Source of the DNA: Aequorivita vitellina | Lineage (GTDB): Bacteria > Bacteroidota > Bacteroidia > Flavobacteriales > Flavobacteriaceae | Reading direction: 5' to 3' | Length of the DNA stretch: 64,000 nt | NCBI RefSeq assembly: GCF_022008365.1 | Contig: NZ_JAIRBA010000015.1 | Location: 1-64,000, forward strand | Shown: positions 54,244-63,614 of the stretch, one piece after another | Layout: each line of letters starts with the position of its first letter | Position numbering within the stretch: the first letter of the stretch is position 1 | Translations under genes and position numbers: made by a program | The notes under the pieces: model-generated | The model's database searches: none | Seen by the model: the letters and a program-made list of their open reading frames with translations, nothing else | What the model was told of the DNA's origin: nothing

Positions 54244-54289
54244 CAAAAGTACTTTTTGAGCTTTTATTATAAAATGATATATGTCAGTT
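54244..54289 (-). promoter_or_regulatory. TGA-N6-TCA activator site and -7 element of hemN
   Basis: AAATGA-TATATG-TCAGTT at 54272-54289 (centre 54280.5). On the minus strand a perfect -7 element TACTTTTG occupies 54251-54244, exactly 29.5 bp away. Confidence 0.88.
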
Positions 54290-54339
54290 AGAAAAATAAG
54301 GAAAAAAGAGGAGACTGTTTAAAAAGTAAAAATTATTCT

Positions 54340-54420
54340 GTGTAATAGGTCGAGCTCAGACGAGACCTAATTGCAAGTTGGAAACCTAGAGTTCTCGACT
54401 GCGCTCAAACTGATATTCAA
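54340..54420. repeat. intergenic GTCGAG/CTCGAC palindromic repeat
   Basis: AGGTCGAGCTCAGACGAGACCT, then GTTCTCGACTGCGCTCAAAC about 30 bp later, in inverted orientation. Related to the element in the norB-norQ gap (about 20510). The remainder of the gap to the ilvA stop at 54520 holds nothing recognisable. Confidence 0.6.
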
Positions 54421-54519
54421 AACTACTTTTAAACGACTTCAACTTTATAGTTGGGATGACAAGATTACTTAATTATTTTTATTTGTTTTGTTATTATGAA
54501 AAGGCAAGATATCCTTAAT

Positions 54520-55764
54520 TTATGAAATGAGGTTTGTAAACAAATCTGCATTATCATTTAAGTATTGATAAGTAAACTTTCTCTGTTTTAATCGTGTTTC
54601 AATTTCAACAAAATCATTTTGGTTTTTCAGTTCAATTCCCACTACTGCAGGGCCGCTTTCACGGTTGTTCTTTTTCGAAAATTGAAAATAAGTGATATCA
54701 TCATCGGGGCCTAAAATATTATTCACAAAATCCTTTAATGCTCCCGGTCGCTGCGGAAATTGCACTAGAAAATAATGCTTCAAACCTTCGTACAATAATG
54801 ACCGTTCTTTTATTTCTTCGGTTCTAGAAATATCATTATTTCCACCACTAATGACGCACACTACATTTTTCCCCTTAATTTTTTCTTTGTAAAGATCGAG
54901 TGCGGAAATAGTTAAGGCTCCGGCGGGTTCGGCAACAATTGCTTCTTCATTGTATAAACGTAGAATAGTTGTGCAAACTTTTCCTTCGGGAACTAGAATA
55001 ATATCCTTTAAACTTTCTTTACAAATCTCAAAGGTTTTATCGCCAACACGTTTAACCGAGGCGCCATCGACAAATTTGTCAATGTTTTCTATAGTTGTAT
55101 TCGCACCATTTTTAATTGAAGTTTTCATCGAGGGAGCACCAGCCGGTTCAACACCTATAATTTTTGTGTGCGGACTCAACTGCTTAAAAACCGAAACTAT
55201 ACCCGCTGCTAAACCGCCGCCACCAATGGGAACGAATAAATAGTCAATTGGAGTTTGGCTGTCTTCCAAAAGTTCTAAAGCGATTGTTCCTTGTCCTGCT
55301 ATTACTTTTTCATCGTCAAAAGGATGGATGAAAATTGCTCCAATTTTGCTGCACAAGCGGCTTGCTTCGGCAAAAGATTCATCAAAGGTATCGCCTTTTA
55401 ATACTACTTCTACTTTATCTTTTCCGAAAAGCTTCACCTGTTTTGTTTTTTGCAGCGGCGTGGTAACAGGCATAAATATTGTCGCTTTTATATTTAATTT
55501 GCTACAGGCATAAGCCACGCCCTGCGCGTGATTTCCGGCGCTTGCGCATACAACACCTTTTGCCTTTTCTTCAGCTGAAAGTGAAACTATTTTATTGTAT
55601 GCTCCTCTTAATTTGTAGGAGCGTACGGGTTGCAAATCTTCTCGTTTTAAGAAAACTTGAGCCGAGAATTCCTCGCTCAAGTTTTCGTTTTTCATTAATG
55701 GGGTATGCAATGCCACGCCTTTTATGCGTTCTCTAGCTTGATATACTTTATCTAAAAGTTTCAT
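54520..55764 (-). CDS. ilvA: threonine dehydratase
   Basis: A 414-residue PLP enzyme (Lys in SYKLRGAYNK) with a C-terminal ACT-like regulatory domain (about 330-414, HYFLVQFPQRPGALKDF). It deaminates threonine to 2-oxobutanoate for isoleucine. The frame can be read from 55809, but that adds 15 residues inside ilvC; the ATG at 55764 overlaps the ilvC stop (TAATG) and is preferred. Last gene of the ilv operon. Confidence 0.95.
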   Translation of the reverse strand: MKLLDKVYQARERIKGVALHTPLMKNENLSEEFSAQVFLKREDLQPVRSYKLRGAYNKIVSLSAEEKAKGVVCASAGNHAQGVAYACSKLNIKATIFMPVTTPLQKTKQVKLFGKDKVEVVLKGDTFDESFAEASRLCSKIGAIFIHPFDDEKVIAGQGTIALELLEDSQTPIDYLFVPIGGGGLAAGIVSVFKQLSPHTKIIGVEPAGAPSMKTSIKNGANTTIENIDKFVDGASVKRVGDKTFEICKESLKDIILVPEGKVCTTILRLYNEEAIVAEPAGALTISALDLYKEKIKGKNVVCVISGGNNDISRTEEIKERSLLYEGLKHYFLVQFPQRPGALKDFVNNILGPDDDITYFQFSKKNNRESGPAVVGIELKNQNDFVEIETRLKQRKFTYQYLNDNADLFTNLIS

Positions 55765-56807
55765 TATTTGGTAGGTCTTAATTTGCGAACTTCCAATCCA
55801 GTTTGCCACAATTCACTGTCGTGCATGACCTTTAGTTCTTCTTCTAATTTTACTCGGTAATCGGGTTTGCTATTTGCTTCAATTACAATTTCGGCTTCTT
55901 TTCCCGAAACGACGCTGTCATACAATTCATTTAAAACAGGTTCTGTGGCTTCGCGAAATTTCCCTTTCCAATCTAATGCACCGCGTTGCGCCGTGGTTGA
56001 GCAATTTGCGAACATCCAGTCCATTCCGTTTTTGGCGATTAGTGGCATTAAACTCTGCGTAAATTCTTCCACAGTTTCATTAAAAGCTTCACTTGGCGAA
56101 TGCCCGCGTTGACGAAGCACATTGAATTGCGCCTCAAAAATTCCGGCAATGGCGCCCATTAAAACGCCACGTTCTCCTGTGAGGTCGCTATACACTTCTT
56201 TTTGAAAAGTTGTTTCGAATAAATACCCAGAACCAATAGCAATACCTAAGGCTAACGCCCGATTCTTTGCTTTTCCTGTTGCATCTTGAAACACGGCATA
56301 ACTGGAATTTAATCCTTGTCCGTTTAAAAATAAACTTCTTAAAGAAGTCCCTGAACCTTTTGGCGCAACCAAAACTACATCCACATCTTTTGGCGGGACA
56401 ATCCCCGTTTTTTCGTGAAATGTTACTCCAAAACCGTGTGAAAAGTATAGCGCTTTCCCTTTGGTTAAATGTTTTTTTATTCCTTCCCAGGCTTGAATTT
56501 GTCCAGCATCGGAAAGTAAGTTCATTACAATTGTTGCTTTTTTGCAAGTTTCTTCAACTTCAAAAAGGGTTTTACCTTCTTCCCAGCCATCAGCCAAGGC
56601 TTTTTTCCAACTGCTGGTTCCTTTGCGTTGCCCTACAATAACTTCTATGCCATTGTCTCTTAAATTGAGAGCCTGTCCCGGACCTTGAACCCCGTAACCG
56701 ATTACGGCTACCGTTTCATTTTTTAATATTTCTTGTGCTTTTTTAAGTGGGAACTCGTCTCGTTTTACTACGTTTTCTCGTACTCCTCCAAAATTTATTG
56801 TTGCCAT
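55764..56807 (-). CDS. ilvC: ketol-acid reductoisomerase (class I)
   Basis: A 347-residue enzyme with the dinucleotide motif GYGVQGPGQA (G37-x-G39-x2-G42), a basic cofactor loop (GQRKGTSSWKKA) and the acid metal ligands in the C-terminal knotted domain (DLTGERGVLMGAIAGIFE, ETVEEFTQSL). It converts acetolactate and acetohydroxybutyrate to the dihydroxy acids. It overlaps ilvA by one base and follows ilvH by 61 bp. Confidence 0.96.
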   Translation of the reverse strand: MATINFGGVRENVVKRDEFPLKKAQEILKNETVAVIGYGVQGPGQALNLRDNGIEVIVGQRKGTSSWKKALADGWEEGKTLFEVEETCKKATIVMNLLSDAGQIQAWEGIKKHLTKGKALYFSHGFGVTFHEKTGIVPPKDVDVVLVAPKGSGTSLRSLFLNGQGLNSSYAVFQDATGKAKNRALALGIAIGSGYLFETTFQKEVYSDLTGERGVLMGAIAGIFEAQFNVLRQRGHSPSEAFNETVEEFTQSLMPLIAKNGMDWMFANCSTTAQRGALDWKGKFREATEPVLNELYDSVVSGKEAEIVIEANSKPDYRVKLEEELKVMHDSELWQTGLEVRKLRPTK

Positions 56808-56868
56808 TTTTATTATTATTTATTGATTATTGTTATTATTTATTTTTACTGACACTGACCACTTTTTT

Positions 56869-57396
56869 CTAGCCTTTCGATTCTTCCAGTTCTTTTAAAT
56901 AGGTGCTGAATTCTTTCATAGGTTTGGTTACTGCTACTCTTCCCGAGCGGGCAAATTCAAGTACTCCAAAGGGTTGTAAATTTGTGAATAGCAGTTGGGT
57001 TTCTGCCACATGTCCAGTTTTTTCGATGACCATAAATTGCGAATCTACTGTTAGGATTCTTGCGTGATGTTCTCGAATTACCTTTTCAACATCGCCATTG
57101 GTTAGGCTTGCTGTTTTAATTTTGTATAAGGCGATTTCTTGATGAACTACTTCGGAATCTTCGTGAACAAAAGCCTTAAAAACATCAATTAGTTTTTCAA
57201 GTTGCCCGATAACTTTATCTACTTGCTCCCTCGTTGTTCTTAAAACAATGGTATATCGAAAAACGCCTTTCACTTCAGATTCTGAAGCGGTGATGCTATC
57301 GATATTCAAATGTCTTCGGGTGAAAATGATAGTTACCCTATTCATCATCCCGATACTGTTTTCGGTAAAGACTGATACTGTAAATATTTTTTCCAT
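56869..57396 (-). CDS. ilvH: acetolactate synthase small subunit
   Basis: A 175-residue regulatory subunit with an N-terminal ACT domain (TVSVFTENSIGMMNRVTIIFTRRHLNIDSIT) and the C-terminal IlvH domain. It confers valine feedback and raises the activity of the large subunit. It starts 7 bp after the large-subunit gene. Confidence 0.94.
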   Translation of the reverse strand: MEKIFTVSVFTENSIGMMNRVTIIFTRRHLNIDSITASESEVKGVFRYTIVLRTTREQVDKVIGQLEKLIDVFKAFVHEDSEVVHQEIALYKIKTASLTNGDVEKVIREHHARILTVDSQFMVIEKTGHVAETQLLFTNLQPFGVLEFARSGRVAVTKPMKEFSTYLKELEESKG

Positions 57397-57403
57397 AATT
57401 CAA

Positions 57404-59098
57404 TTAGTTTAAACGTACTTCTGAAACTGAAGCACCGGTGGTCATCATTGGGAAGACATTTTCTTCCTTGGCAACCATCACTTCCAATAAGTAAGATCCG
57501 TTGTGATTTAGCATATTTAATAATGATTCTTTTAAATCTGTTCGCGCTTCAACTTTTTTGGCTTCAATGTTATACGCTTTGGAAAGCACTACAAAATCTG
57601 GACTTACCATATTTGTAAATGAATAGCGTTTCTCAAAAAACATCTGTTGCCATTGGCGCACCATTCCAAGAAACCGATTGTTTAAAATGATGATTTTTAC
57701 AGCTACTTCACTTTGTAGCATAGTTCCTAATTCTTGCAAAGTCATTTGAAATCCTCCGTCCCCAATTATCGCTACAACAGGTTTTTCCGGAGCACCAAAT
57801 TTTGCTCCAATTGCTGCAGGAAGTGCAAATCCCATAGTACCCAAACCACCCGAAGTAACATTGCTTTTTGTTTTATTGTATTGGTAATAGCGCGCGGTCA
57901 TCATTTGATGCTGGCCGACGTCTGTAACTATAATCGCCTCTCCTTTTGTTATTTCTGAAAGCATTTTAATTACTTCGTCCATTTTTAGTTCTTCGGAATG
58001 CAATTTATTTGCGTTTTCTTGCAAAGTATCTACTTCAACTTTTTTAGCGTCTCTAAACTCGTGTAGCCAAGCCGTGTGCTGTTTATTGTGAACCAATTGC
58101 GTCAAAACTTTTAAAGCTTCTTTCGCATCGGCATGAATTGCAACATCTGCTTTTATAATTTTATTCAATTCTGAAGCATCGATATCCACATGAACAACTT
58201 TTGCTTGCTTTGCATACCTTGAAACATCGCCAGTAACTCTATCGTCAAAGCGCATGCCGACTGCGATGAGCACATCGCATTCGTTAGTTTTTATATTGGG
58301 GGCATAATCGCCGTGCATTCCTAAAAAACCAACATATTGTGGATGGTTATTAGGAAAAGCTCCTAAGCCCAAAAGGGTAGATGCCACAGGTATTCCAGAC
58401 TTTTCAACGAATTCTAATAATTCCTGTTCCCCATTGGATAACATAATTCCTTGCCCAATTAACAAATACGGTTTTTTGGCTTCATTGATTAATTTTGCAG
58501 CATCTTCAGCCGAAGATATTTTCAGTTTTGGACTCGGGTAATAACTTCGAATATTGGCGCATTTTTCATACTTAAAATCCGTTTTCCCAAATTGGGCATC
58601 TTTGGTAATGTCAATCAATACTGGTCCGGGACGGCCTGTTTGCGCGATATAAAATGCTTTAGCGATGGCAACTGGGATTTCCTCAGCTTTGGTAACTTGA
58701 ATATTCCACTTGGTAATCGGCATTGATATGCCCACGACATCCGTTTCCTGAAAAGCGTCGGTGCCTAAAAGATGCGAAGCCACTTGCCCGGTGATGCAGA
58801 CCAATGGTGTGGAATCTATCATTGCATCTGCCAATCCGGTAATTAGATTGGTTGCTCCTGGGCCTGAAGTGGCGAAAACCACACCTATTTTTTCTGAAGT
58901 TCTGGCATAACCTTGGGCAGCGTGGATTGCACCTTGTTCGTGACGTACCAAGATGTGTTTTACAGTTTCTTCGTAATCATACAAAGCATCGTAAATTGGC
59001 ATTATAGCTCCGCCGGGATAGCCAAATATTGTATCTACTTGCTCGGCAACTAAAGATTTCATTACCGCTTCTGCACCTGTTATTTTTGTTGAATTCAT
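57404..59098 (-). CDS. ilvB: acetolactate synthase large subunit
   Basis: A 564-residue ThDP enzyme with the catalytic Glu region (HEQGAIHAAQGYARTS), FAD-binding middle domain and the ThDP/Mg motif GDGGFQMTLQELGTMLQSEVAVKIIILNN. It makes acetolactate and acetohydroxybutyrate. Same operon, 16 bp after ilvD. Confidence 0.96.
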   Translation of the reverse strand: MNSTKITGAEAVMKSLVAEQVDTIFGYPGGAIMPIYDALYDYEETVKHILVRHEQGAIHAAQGYARTSEKIGVVFATSGPGATNLITGLADAMIDSTPLVCITGQVASHLLGTDAFQETDVVGISMPITKWNIQVTKAEEIPVAIAKAFYIAQTGRPGPVLIDITKDAQFGKTDFKYEKCANIRSYYPSPKLKISSAEDAAKLINEAKKPYLLIGQGIMLSNGEQELLEFVEKSGIPVASTLLGLGAFPNNHPQYVGFLGMHGDYAPNIKTNECDVLIAVGMRFDDRVTGDVSRYAKQAKVVHVDIDASELNKIIKADVAIHADAKEALKVLTQLVHNKQHTAWLHEFRDAKKVEVDTLQENANKLHSEELKMDEVIKMLSEITKGEAIIVTDVGQHQMMTARYYQYNKTKSNVTSGGLGTMGFALPAAIGAKFGAPEKPVVAIIGDGGFQMTLQELGTMLQSEVAVKIIILNNRFLGMVRQWQQMFFEKRYSFTNMVSPDFVVLSKAYNIEAKKVEARTDLKESLLNMLNHNGSYLLEVMVAKEENVFPMMTTGASVSEVRLN

Positions 59099-59114
59099 TT
59101 TCTGTTATTTTGAA

Positions 59115-60791
59115 TTAATCATCGGTTACACAGCCTGTTGAGGCACATGAAACACAATTGGCATATTTGTATAAAACTCCTTTTGTCGCCTTGAGTTTTG
59201 GTTGTTTCCATTCAGCTTTTCGTTTGGCTAATTCCTTTTCGCTTACTTTTAATTCAAGGGTATTGCTTTTTGTATCGATGGTGATGGTATCTCCTTCTTT
59301 TACAAGTGCGATGGCTCCTCCGTCATAGGCTTCGGGGGTAATGTGACCAACCACAAAACCATGGGTGCCGCCAGAAAATCTGCCGTCGGTAATTAAGGCT
59401 ACATCTTTTCCTAAACCAGCGCCAATAATTGCTGAAGTTGGTTTTAGCATTTCGGGCATTCCTGGGCCGCCTTTTGGGCCGCAATAACGAATTACAACCA
59501 CATTGCCAGCTTTTACTTCTCCATTTTTCACACCTGCGATTACAGCATACTCATCATCGTACACTTTTGCAGTACCTTCAAAATAATCGCCCTCTTTACC
59601 GCTAATTTTTGCTACACTGCCTCCCGATGCTAAGTTTCCGTAGAGCATTTGTAAATGTCCCGTAGCCTTTAAAGGAGAATTTAATTGAAGAAATACGTCT
59701 TGGCCCGCTGCTAAATTTGGGACATCTGCTAAATTTTCGGCAACTGTTTTTCCCGTAACTGTTAAGCAATCGCCGTGTAATAAATTGTTTTCCAATAGAT
59801 ATTTCATCACAGCTGGAACTCCGCCTACAGCGTGTAAATCTTCCATTAAATATTTACCGCTTGGCTTTAAATCTGCTAATACAGGAACTTTATCACTAAC
59901 TCGTTGAAAATCGTTTAGTGTTAATTCTATATCAACTGAATGCGCCATAGCAATTAAATGCATAACGGCATTTGTGGATCCTCCAAGCACGGTAACCATT
60001 GTCATCGCATTTTCGAATGCTTTTTTGGTCATTATGTCTTTGGGTTTGATGTCTTTTTCCAACAAAACTCTTATGGCTTTTCCAGCATCCAAACATTCCT
60101 GGTTCTTTTCCTCACTCAAAGCAGGATTTGATGAACTGTATGGCAGGCTCATTCCCAAAGCTTCAATTGCCGAAGACATTGTGTTTGCCGTGTACATTCC
60201 GCCGCAAGCGCCGGCACCCGGACAGGCATTTTTTATAACGCCTTTAAAATCTTCGGGGGTTATTGTATTGTTGAATTTCTTTCCTAAAGCTTCAAAGGCT
60301 GAAACGATGTTTAACGATTCACCTTTCCATTTTCCGGAGTGAATACTTCCGCCGTAAATCATAATTGCTGGTCGGTTCAATCTTCCCATTGCCATCACAG
60401 AACCCGGCATATTTTTATCGCAACCAACAACTGCTAAAACTGCGTCGTACCATTGCGCGCTAACCACAGTTTCTATTGAATCTGCTATGACTTCTCGTGA
60501 AACCAAAGAGAAACGCATCCCGTCTGTTCCGTTGGAAATTCCATCGCTAACGCCAATGGTGTTGAAGATTAAACCGACGAGGTTTTCAGATTTCACCCCA
60601 AATTTTACTGCTTTTGCCAAGTCGTTTAAATGCATATTGCAGGTATTGCCTTCGTAGCCTGTGCTAACAATGCCCACTTGTGCTTTTTGTATATCGTCTT
60701 CCGTTAATCCGATGCCGTAAAGCATGGCTTGTGCGGCAGGCTGGGTTTCGTCTTGGGTAATGGTTTTACTGTATTTGTTTAACGTTTTCAT
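59115..60791 (-). CDS. ilvD: dihydroxy-acid dehydratase
   Basis: A 558-residue Fe-S dehydratase with cluster cysteines in [17 protein letters not shown] and [21 protein letters not shown], and a C-terminal [13 protein letters not shown] tail. It forms the 2-keto acids of the branched-chain pathway. Its start overlaps the ilvE stop by one base. Confidence 0.96.
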   Translation of the reverse strand: MKTLNKYSKTITQDETQPAAQAMLYGIGLTEDDIQKAQVGIVSTGYEGNTCNMHLNDLAKAVKFGVKSENLVGLIFNTIGVSDGISNGTDGMRFSLVSREVIADSIETVVSAQWYDAVLAVVGCDKNMPGSVMAMGRLNRPAIMIYGGSIHSGKWKGESLNIVSAFEALGKKFNNTITPEDFKGVIKNACPGAGACGGMYTANTMSSAIEALGMSLPYSSSNPALSEEKNQECLDAGKAIRVLLEKDIKPKDIMTKKAFENAMTMVTVLGGSTNAVMHLIAMAHSVDIELTLNDFQRVSDKVPVLADLKPSGKYLMEDLHAVGGVPAVMKYLLENNLLHGDCLTVTGKTVAENLADVPNLAAGQDVFLQLNSPLKATGHLQMLYGNLASGGSVAKISGKEGDYFEGTAKVYDDEYAVIAGVKNGEVKAGNVVVIRYCGPKGGPGMPEMLKPTSAIIGAGLGKDVALITDGRFSGGTHGFVVGHITPEAYDGGAIALVKEGDTITIDTKSNTLELKVSEKELAKRKAEWKQPKLKATKGVLYKYANCVSCASTGCVTDD

Positions 60792-61681
60792 TAGTGTGTT
60801 GTGCTTAGTATTTTTTCTGAATTTCTAATTAATCGTGAATAGGCTTCCTGTAATTTCCTCCCAAGTGATTCATTCCAACTCTTGGGGAATTTTCTTTCAT
60901 CTACAGATTCAATTCCAATGACTTCGGCAGCAGTTCCGCAGAAAAAAGCGCTATCTGCAGAAACTAAAACTTCAGGTTTGTAAAGACCTTGTTTTACTTC
61001 TACTCCAAGTTTTTCGGCTAATTCCAAAACTGTTGCACGCGTAATTCCGGGAAGAATGTTTCCTAATTGAGGGGTGAATAAAACGCCATTTTTTTCAAAA
61101 AATAAATTGGCACCCGGACCTTCGGCTAAATACCCATCGCTATCTAAAAGCAAGGCTTCATCAAAACCTTTATCTTTCGCTTCATTGGTGGCGAGAATAG
61201 AATTTACATAATGACCGCATACTTTGGCTTCAATTTTTATGGAACGCGGATGTGGGCGACAATAAGATGAAACGGTTAATCGCAATCGCTTATCGCCCAA
61301 ATAAGCACCCCATTCCCAAGCGCAAATCATAATTGAAACATTGTTTGGTCGAGCGAGCGACATATTGGGGTCGCAAAAAACTAACGGACGTACATAGGCA
61401 TCGTTTAAGTTGTTTTTTTCCAATAGCTCATAGGTGGCGTCAACTAATTCCTGTGTTGAATAATCAAATGGGATATTTATGAGTGCTGCTGAGTTTTTCA
61501 AACGGTTGTAATGTTCTTTGGCTTTAAAAACACGCGTTCCGGTTTCAGTTGCGTATGCACGAATTCCTTCAAAAACGCCATAGCCATAATGCAAAGTTTG
61601 GCAGTAAAGATCTGTTGTTGCTTCGCTAGCTTTTACAAACTTGCCGTCGAGATAAATTAGAGTGTTGTTGTTGTAATACAT
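60791..61681 (-). CDS. ilvE: branched-chain amino-acid aminotransferase
   Basis: A 296-residue class IV PLP aminotransferase with the catalytic Lys in [10 protein letters not shown] (K153) and the ends [12 protein letters not shown] and FCGTAAEV. The frame extends to 61732, but that extra part is the terminator of the leader region; the ATG at 61681 ([15 protein letters not shown]), 32 nt after the terminator T-run, is the start. First structural gene of the ilv operon. Confidence 0.95.
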   Translation of the reverse strand: MYYNNNTLIYLDGKFVKASEATTDLYCQTLHYGYGVFEGIRAYATETGTRVFKAKEHYNRLKNSAALINIPFDYSTQELVDATYELLEKNNLNDAYVRPLVFCDPNMSLARPNNVSIMICAWEWGAYLGDKRLRLTVSSYCRPHPRSIKIEAKVCGHYVNSILATNEAKDKGFDEALLLDSDGYLAEGPGANLFFEKNGVLFTPQLGNILPGITRATVLELAEKLGVEVKQGLYKPEVLVSADSAFFCGTAAEVIGIESVDERKFPKSWNESLGRKLQEAYSRLIRNSEKILSTTH

Positions 61682-61712
61682 TGTTTTATTTAATTGAATT
61701 TTGATTTCATTG

Positions 61713-61749
61713 AAAAAAAAAGCCTTTCTCAACTGAATGAGAAAGGCTT
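61713..61749 (-). terminator. attenuator terminator 3 (before ilvE)
   Basis: Arms AAGCCTTTCTCA and TGAGAAAGGCTT (61720-61731 and 61738-61749, plus-strand positions); the T-run on the minus strand is 61719-61713. The left transcript arm AGCCTTTCTCA can instead pair with TGAGATAGGCT at the leader-3 stop codon (61766-61776), forming an antiterminator. Confidence 0.93.
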
Positions 61750-61773
61750 AAAATGGAACAATACCAGCCTATC

Positions 61774-61833
61774 TCACCCGGGTGGGCAAATAATAATAAT
61801 GCTGATAATAATTATATTAGTGTTAGTTTTCAT
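61774..61833 (-). CDS. ilv leader peptide 3
   Basis: A 19-residue leader, MKTNTNIIIISIIIICPPG, with eight Ile codons. Its TGA stop is the first triplet of the antiterminator strand. A ribosome completing the peptide covers that strand and lets terminator 3 form; a ribosome stalled at Ile codons leaves it free. It is a near-duplicate of leader 2. Confidence 0.9.
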   Translation of the reverse strand: MKTNTNIIIISIIIICPPG

Positions 61834-61848
61834 ATTTCAATTTTGCTC

Positions 61849-61884
61849 AAAAAAAAACCTTTCTCAACCGAATGAGAAAGGCTT
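61849..61884 (-). terminator. attenuator terminator 2
   Basis: Arms CCTTTCTCA (61858-61866) and TGAGAAAGG (61873-61881), with the minus-strand T-run at 61857-61849. The antiterminator partner is TGAGAATGGCT at the leader-2 stop (61901-61911), complementary to AGCCTTTCTCA except for one T-T mismatch. Confidence 0.93.
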
Positions 61885-61908
61885 AATGTGGTACAATACC
61901 AGCCATTC

Positions 61909-61965
61909 TCACTCCGTGGAGTGAATAATAATGCTGATAATAATTATGTTAGTATTTGTTGTCAT
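61909..61965 (-). CDS. ilv leader peptide 2
   Basis: An 18-residue leader, MTTNTNIIIISIIIHSTE, with seven Ile codons. It has the same layout as leader 3, including a TGA stop inside the antiterminator strand, so leader and terminator 2 and 3 form a tandem duplication of about 132 bp. Confidence 0.9.
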   Translation of the reverse strand: MTTNTNIIIISIIIHSTE

Positions 61966-61983
61966 TTATTAATTGTACGAAAT

Positions 61984-62015
61984 AAAAAAAGCCTCCTGAT
62001 TTCTCGGGAGGCTTT
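61984..62015 (-). terminator. attenuator terminator 1
   Basis: Arms AAAGCCTCC (61988-61996) and GGAGGCTTT (62007-62015), with the minus-strand T-run at 61990-61984. The sequence GGGAAGG in the leader-1 reading frame can pair with the 5' terminator arm (CCTCCC) with one bulge, the likely antiterminator. Confidence 0.9.
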
Positions 62016-62035
62016 TTAAATATATTGAAAATATA

Positions 62036-62110
62036 CTATAACCTTCCCGTTGCAGAGGTGATAATCACATTTGCAATAATAATTGAAGGAATAATACTTA
62101 GATTGTTCAT
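62036..62110 (-). CDS. ilv leader peptide 1
   Basis: A 24-residue leader starting MNNLSIIPSIIIANVIITS and containing seven Ile, one Val and two Leu codons. It differs in sequence from leaders 2 and 3 and ends with its own terminator. It is the first of the three and lies 21 bp after a perfect -7 element. Confidence 0.87.
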   Translation of the reverse strand: MNNLSIIPSIIIANVIITSATGRL

Positions 62111-62130
62111 TTTTGTTTTTAAATGTGGGA

Positions 62131-62160
62131 CAAATGTATGCAAATAAATGAATGCACAAT
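62131..62160 (-). promoter_or_regulatory. ilv operon promoter
   Basis: On the minus strand: -33 ATTG (62160-62157), 18 bp, then a perfect -7 element TACATTTG (62138-62131). Start predicted near 62124, 14 nt before leader peptide 1. Confidence 0.75.
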
Positions 62161-62259
62161 TATTTTTTTTGAAAAAGTTAAAAAAGCTTGATTTCTGAAC
62201 CATTTTAATCCTGATATTTAGAACAGCAATGACACTTTTAAAATATGAAATTCACATTA

Positions 62260-62291
62260 AAGCCGTCTCATTACGAAAAATGAGACGGCTT
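62260..62291. terminator. hairpin terminator after the T9SS-sorted protein gene
   Basis: Perfect 11-bp arms AAGCCGTCTCA (62260-62270) and TGAGACGGCTT (62281-62291). The gene it follows ends at 62317, on the minus strand. Confidence 0.8.
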
Positions 62292-62316
62292 ATAAATTTT
62301 AAAAAATTTAATTCTA

Positions 62317-63582
62317 TTACTTTTTTACAATTTTGAGAGTTTCGGTATGACCGCCGTCAAAAGTTGCTTTCACCAAATAGATTCCTGAATTTAGATTATT
62401 CAAATCTATTTTTCCATTTGAAATAGTATTTGATTTTAACACTATTTGACCCATTAGATTATAAACTTCAATCGACTCTACAGTTACTTGTGATTGAATA
62501 GTTAACTCGCCATTTACCGGGTTTGGAAAGTAATTAAAAATAACTGATGTTGAATCAGAAACTCCCAAGGTTTCACATGCTCCTGCTACGAAAAAAATTG
62601 ATTCCGCTTCCAGTGGCGCCCACGTCGTGCCTCCATCTTCAGACAACATTGTTATTGCGCCATCTGTTCCATTTTCTGTGGCTGCCCACCAAACAGTAGA
62701 AGGGTTAGGAGTAGTAATTTTTGGCTCTAACCAATAGATTCCTTCAGTAAAAATAACCGTTTCAGTCAAGTCAAAAACCACGTGATACACAGGCTCATTG
62801 TACATTGATGCGTAAGCCGTAGCCGAAGTTGCATCAGCTTCAATTACCTCGATTATATCACCTGGTTTTCCGTTATTGTTTTCTCTAATATTAAAAACGC
62901 CATGATCCGGAGCTTGAACCTGATTCGTACTGATTGAGATTTGTTGAAGAGCAAAAGTAGTATTTGGCTCAACCGTAAAATCATTGGCTACGAATGTATT
63001 TGGGTTAAGCGGATCTAAATTATATGCTGCATCGAGGCTTGGGGCAATACCCAATCCTTGAAAGCAATCAAAGTCTGGTTCTGAAATAACCACATCTCCC
63101 AGACAATTAACCTTAATATTTATGGTAGTGGGACCGCTAGATTCATACAAATCTGCAATAATATAATACGTGGTTCCTTCAACTAAATCGATATATTCTG
63201 AATGTTCTCCGGTCCAATAGAAACCAGTGATATTTCCGGTTAAATTACCACAGGCATCCATAATCATAAAGTCTGCATCGCCTGCGCCTTGATCCAAATC
63301 CATAATATGAAGACCCGAAGATGTAGCTGTAAATTCAAATACTTGTTCCGATCCGGAATAATTATAAGGAACACTTGTGTAATTAGTCCAATAACCTGCA
63401 TTTGGCAACAAATCTGCCGTATAAACAGTATCGCAATCTATCACGATTTTTTCATCACAAGGAATTTCACTGAGGAGATTTCCTGGGTAATGTTCAATAT
63501 TCGCGTTTACTGTAATTCCAGTGAAAATAAGCGTAATCATTAGAAGACTTAGAAGTCTGTTAGGGGATAGTTTTTTCATCAT
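62317..63582 (-). CDS. secreted protein with type IX sorting domain
   Basis: A 421-residue protein: signal peptide (about 1-27), a pre-peptidase-like beta domain (about 45-165, DLDQGAGDADFMIMDACGN), a second beta domain (about 195-335) and the C-terminal T9SS sorting domain (NYFPNPVNGELTIQS to ETLKIVKK). It is exported across the outer membrane by the type IX system. No enzyme motif is seen; probably a surface adhesin-like protein. A perfect -7 element TATGTTTG lies at 63622-63615 on the minus strand. Confidence 0.9.
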   Translation of the reverse strand: MMKKLSPNRLLSLLMITLIFTGITVNANIEHYPGNLLSEIPCDEKIVIDCDTVYTADLLPNAGYWTNYTSVPYNYSGSEQVFEFTATSSGLHIMDLDQGAGDADFMIMDACGNLTGNITGFYWTGEHSEYIDLVEGTTYYIIADLYESSGPTTINIKVNCLGDVVISEPDFDCFQGLGIAPSLDAAYNLDPLNPNTFVANDFTVEPNTTFALQQISISTNQVQAPDHGVFNIRENNNGKPGDIIEVIEADATSATAYASMYNEPVYHVVFDLTETVIFTEGIYWLEPKITTPNPSTVWWAATENGTDGAITMLSEDGGTTWAPLEAESIFFVAGACETLGVSDSTSVIFNYFPNPVNGELTIQSQVTVESIEVYNLMGQIVLKSNTISNGKIDLNNLNSGIYLVKATFDGGHTETLKIVKK

Positions 63583-63614
63583 TTTATTATTAGGTTTAAT
63601 TTGTTAATTGCGCG

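Noticed and set aside
54520-55809. Extended ilvA start at 55809
   Set aside because: The extra residues lie inside ilvC in another frame; TAATG coupling at 55764 is the normal arrangement.
60791-61732. Extended ilvE start at 61732
   Set aside because: The added N-terminus is encoded by the attenuator terminator; the family N-terminus begins at 61681.
61694-61924. Plus-strand 76-residue frame over the ilv leader
   Set aside because: It is antisense to leaders and terminators and its internal repetition comes from the duplicated attenuator.
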